From Nonomuraea sp. (GTDB taxonomy: Bacteria; Actinomycetota; Actinomycetes; Streptosporangiales; Streptosporangiaceae), in contig JABFVJ010000293.1 in NCBI GenBank assembly GCA_013362835.1, positions 1-7,107 on the forward strand: 7,107 bases of DNA, written 5' to 3'. Positions within the stretch are counted from its first letter, which is position 1. Each line of letters starts with the position of its first letter. Both the position numbers and the translations under genes were made by a program. This document shows, in pieces, positions 4,546-7,107 of the stretch. Under the pieces are notes generated by a model, which saw nothing but the letters and a program-made list of their open reading frames with translations, was not told where the DNA came from and ran no database searches.

Positions 4546-7035
4546 GTGCTGAAGACGGCGCTGGCCGGGCTGCGGGCGCACAGGCTCAGGCTGCTGCTCA
4601 CCTCGCTGGCGATCACGCTCGGGGTGGGGTTCATCGCGGGCACGTTCGTCCTGAACGACACCATCCAGGCGGGATTCGCCCAGCGCGTCACGGCCGACGC
4701 CGGCAAGGTGGACGTGGCCGTCCTGCCCAAGAAGCCCGACGGCCTGCTGCCCGAGCGGGCGCTCGAACGGGTCCGCGCCCTCACCGGCGTCACCGAGGCC
4801 CAGGGCCTGGTACGCGCCCCCGCCCCGCTGCTCGGCAAGGACGGCAAGGCCGTCGGCGGCAGCCCGACCACGGCGATCTCCATCGTCCCCGGCCCGCTCG
4901 ACCGTACGGCGCTCGTCGCGGGCACCGGCCCCGGCAGCGACGACCAGGCGGCCGTGCTGGACAAGAACACCGCCAAGTCCCAGGGACTCAAGGTCGGCGA
5001 CACGATCACCGTGCTGGACGCGAAGCAGGGCAGGCACCAGTTCAGGCTCGTCGGCCTGCTCGACCCCGGCGTGGACCAGGAGCTCTCCTACACCGGCGCG
5101 GTCGGCTTCACCATGGCCACCGCGCAGCGCATGACGGGCGCGAAGGGCTACCGCGAGATCGACGTCAAGGGCCCGGACCCCGGGCTCAAGCAGGCCGTGG
5201 CGGCGGCGCTCGGCGGCGCGTACACGGTCAGGACGGGCGCGGAGCTGGCCGACCAGCTCGCCGCCTCGGCCGGGCTGTCCATGCGCACGCTCACCGTCGG
5301 GCTGCTGCTGTTCGGGGCGGTGGCCATGATGGTGGCCGCCCTCGTCATCTACAACACCTTCACCATCCTCGTCGCGCAGCGTACGAGGGAGATGGCGCTG
5401 CTGCGCTGCATCGGGGCCACGCGGGGGCAGGTGTTCGGCTCGATCCTGCTGGAGTCCGTCGCGGTCGGGCTGCTCGCCTCCGCCCTCGGCCTGCTCGCCG
5501 GGTACGGCCTGGCCGCGCTCGCGCTGACCGTGATGGCCGCGTTCGACGCCCCGATGCCCACGGACGCGGCGGTGTCGCTCACGCCGGCCACGATCGCGAT
5601 CGGCCTGGCCGTCGGCCTGGTGGTCACCGTGTTCGCGGCCCTGCTGCCCGCGCGCTCGGCCACCCGCGTCCCGCCGGTCGCGGCCCTGCGCGCCCACTCC
5701 GAGGAGGACGACTTCCGCACCGGCGTGCTGCGCTGGACGTTCGCGATCCTGTTCCTGCTGGCCGGGGCCGGGACGACCGCGTTCGGCGTGCTGGGCCTGC
5801 CGGCCGGTGAGCCGGGCACGATGTTCGTGGTGATGGCCGGGGGCGCGCTGGTCTTCCTGGCCGTGCTGATCCTCGGTCCCGTGCTGGTCAAGCCGCTGAG
5901 CGCGGTCGTGGGCTGGGTTCCGGCGAAGCTGTTCGGCGTGCCGGGGCGCCTCGCGCTGGACAACTCCGCGCGCAACCCGAGGCGGGCCGCGACCACGACC
6001 GTCGCGCTCACCGTCGGCGTGACGCTGATGACGCTGATCTCGGTGCTCAGCGCGTCCACGCGGGTGACCGTGTGGAACAAGCTCGACGAGCAGTTCCCCG
6101 TCGACTACATGCTGATGGGGCAGGGGCAACGTTCCGGGGTGCCCCGGTCGGTCGCCGACGAGCTGCGCGGGCGGCCCGAGCTGGCCTCGGTGCTGCAGAT
6201 CCGCCAGACGACGGCCAAGGTGGGGGATCGTACGTACGGCATGGGGACCTTCCGCGGGAACGTCACCCCAGAGGTGCGCTCCGGCTCGATGAAGGGCCTG
6301 TCGGACGGTCAGGTGGCGCTGCTCGACTACGCGGCGACCGGGCTGGGCGTCAAGGTCGGCGACACCGTCACGGTGAAGACGGAACGCGCCGGACCGGTGC
6401 GGCTGAAGGTGATCGCCGTCCTGGACGGCACGAACTCCACCCTGCCCCCGCTCACCGTCGCCGAACAGCCCTTCGACACCTACTTCGAGCGGCTGCCGGA
6501 CTCCCAGGTCATGATCAACATCCGGGACGGGATCGCGCCCGACCAGGCCCGCAAGGTGGTCGAGGCCGCCATCGCGGCCTACCCCGTCGTCCAGATGGCC
6601 AGCTCGACCGAAGTGCGCGGGCAGTTCGACGAGACCCTGGACATGCTCCTGATGATCGTCACCGGCCTGCTCGGGCTGGCGATCCTGATCTCGTTGCTCG
6701 GCATCGCGAACACGCTGTCGTTGTCGGTGCACGAACGCACCAGGGAGTCGGCGCTGCTGCGGGCCCTGGGCCTGACCCGGCCGCAGCTCCGGCGCATGCT
6801 CTCGGTCGAGGCGCTGGTGCTGGGACTGATCGGGGCGCTGGTCGGAGTGGCCCTCGGGGTCGTCTTCGGGTGGGCGGCGGTACGCGCCATGCTGCCCGGC
6901 GCGGTCTTCTCCGCCCCGATCGGGCAGATCGCCCTGTTCGTGGCGCTCTCGGGGGTGGCCGGGGTGCTGGCCGCCGTCGTACCGGCGCGGCGGGCGGCCC
7001 GCGCGTCGATCGTGGGGTCGTTGGCGACGGGATGA
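4546..7035 (+). CDS. ABC transporter permease with duplicated FtsX/MacB-type domains
   Basis: A protein of 829 residues; actinobacterial two-module FtsX permeases are typically about 800-860. Apparent order: TM1 (18-37), extracytoplasmic MacB-like domain 1 (about 38-245), FtsX core 1 (about 249-369), central segments (about 394-416 and 425-447), a TM at 482-503, extracytoplasmic domain 2 (about 504-698), and FtsX core 2 (about 699-813). The two cores are clearly an internal duplication. [28 protein letters not shown] (268-295) matches [28 protein letters not shown] (719-746), and [16 protein letters not shown] (366-381) matches [16 protein letters not shown] (811-826). The charged RTRExALLR helix is the coupling helix expected to contact the ATPase. 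Fold and context suggest mechanotransmission-type export or extraction of a lipid, lipoprotein, peptide or antibiotic, controlled by the upstream two-component pair. No substrate signature is visible. The gene appears intact. Confidence 0.93.
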   Translation: MLKTALAGLRAHRLRLLLTSLAITLGVGFIAGTFVLNDTIQAGFAQRVTADAGKVDVAVLPKKPDGLLPERALERVRALTGVTEAQGLVRAPAPLLGKDGKAVGGSPTTAISIVPGPLDRTALVAGTGPGSDDQAAVLDKNTAKSQGLKVGDTITVLDAKQGRHQFRLVGLLDPGVDQELSYTGAVGFTMATAQRMTGAKGYREIDVKGPDPGLKQAVAAALGGAYTVRTGAELADQLAASAGLSMRTLTVGLLLFGAVAMMVAALVIYNTFTILVAQRTREMALLRCIGATRGQVFGSILLESVAVGLLASALGLLAGYGLAALALTVMAAFDAPMPTDAAVSLTPATIAIGLAVGLVVTVFAALLPARSATRVPPVAALRAHSEEDDFRTGVLRWTFAILFLLAGAGTTAFGVLGLPAGEPGTMFVVMAGGALVFLAVLILGPVLVKPLSAVVGWVPAKLFGVPGRLALDNSARNPRRAATTTVALTVGVTLMTLISVLSASTRVTVWNKLDEQFPVDYMLMGQGQRSGVPRSVADELRGRPELASVLQIRQTTAKVGDRTYGMGTFRGNVTPEVRSGSMKGLSDGQVALLDYAATGLGVKVGDTVTVKTERAGPVRLKVIAVLDGTNSTLPPLTVAEQPFDTYFERLPDSQVMINIRDGIAPDQARKVVEAAIAAYPVVQMASSTEVRGQFDETLDMLLMIVTGLLGLAILISLLGIANTLSLSVHERTRESALLRALGLTRPQLRRMLSVEALVLGLIGALVGVALGVVFGWAAVRAMLPGAVFSAPIGQIALFVALSGVAGVLAAVVPARRAARASIVGSLATG

Positions 7036-7040
7036 GAACC

Positions 7041-7060
7041 AATAAAAGTGAATAAAAGCG
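7041..7060. repeat. Tandem 10-base A-rich repeat after the permease gene
   Basis: AATAAAAGTG is followed directly by AATAAAAGCG, two copies differing at one position, and then AAAAATC. It begins five bases after the permease stop and is a sharp AT-rich island in GC-rich DNA. Confidence 0.7.
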
Positions 7061-7080
7061 AAAAATCTGGATAGAGAGTA

Positions 7081-7097
7081 CGCGCAGGGGCTGCGCG
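7081..7097 (+). repeat. Short perfect inverted repeat at the window edge
   Basis: CGCGCAG (7081-7087) and CTGCGCG (7091-7097) surround GGG. It could be a small terminator of the transporter operon, or a chance feature in the start of a gene lying beyond the window; the sequence ends 10 bases later. Confidence 0.4.
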
Positions 7098-7107
7098 GCT
7101 TCGTGGG

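Noticed and set aside
3720..5009. 429-residue minus-strand open frame over the ABC ATPase
   Set aside because: Overlaps intact Walker A, signature and Walker B motifs on the plus strand; low-complexity translation and no ribosome site.
4480..6732. 750-residue open frame on the minus strand opposite the permease
   Set aside because: Its translation is rich in H, R, Q, G and D with no domain pattern. It is the antisense shadow of a high-GC gene, and the plus-strand frame has clear FtsX motifs.
1..7107. CRISPR array, toxin-antitoxin pair, retroelement or novel defence system
   Set aside because: No regularly spaced repeats, no reverse transcriptase or nuclease motifs, and every intact gene belongs to a recognisable ordinary family.

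Overview
The window is high-GC DNA with GTG/ATG starts, strong GC bias at third codon positions, U-less hairpin terminators and short intergenic gaps. This is typical of a filamentous actinomycete (Streptomyces/Streptosporangiaceae-like). The lineage is inferred from composition and protein flavour only. I recognise every protein-coding gene as a member of a known family, and I see no phage, transposase, CRISPR array or toxin-antitoxin locus.

Left part (1-1571), housekeeping block. It begins inside the 3' end of a PLP-dependent amino acid deaminase/aldolase (alanine-racemase-fold barrel). Convergent to it is a small DUF3618 membrane-anchored protein on the minus strand. Divergent from that gene is a Bcp/PrxQ-type thiol peroxidase on the plus strand. 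A perfect GC-rich palindrome follows as the probable terminator, then a tRNA-Leu with anticodon UAG whose CCA end is not encoded.

Middle (1572-1855), 284 bases without a gene. It holds a perfect 14-bp stem-loop (probable tRNA terminator), a cluster of direct and inverted repeats that could be an operator, and a promoter-like stretch that abuts the GTG start of the next gene.

Right part (1856-7035), a four-gene co-directional signalling/export locus. It consists of a DesK/NarL-class membrane histidine kinase, a NarL/FixJ response regulator overlapping it by 1 nt, a 107-nt gap with repeats, a MacB/LolD-type ABC ATPase, and a duplicated FtsX/MacB-type permease of 829 residues starting 1 nt after the ATPase stop. 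The simplest model is that the kinase senses an envelope signal and the regulator drives the ATPase-permease pair, which exports or extracts a hydrophobic or peptide-like substrate at the membrane. The substrate cannot be read from the sequence. A heptamer AAGWCCY occurs twice in each of the two intergenic regions of this locus, with spacings of 11 and 21 bp, and is the best candidate for the regulator's binding site.

The last 72 bases are a sharply AT-rich tail with a tandem 10-mer repeat and a small hairpin, and contain no identifiable gene.
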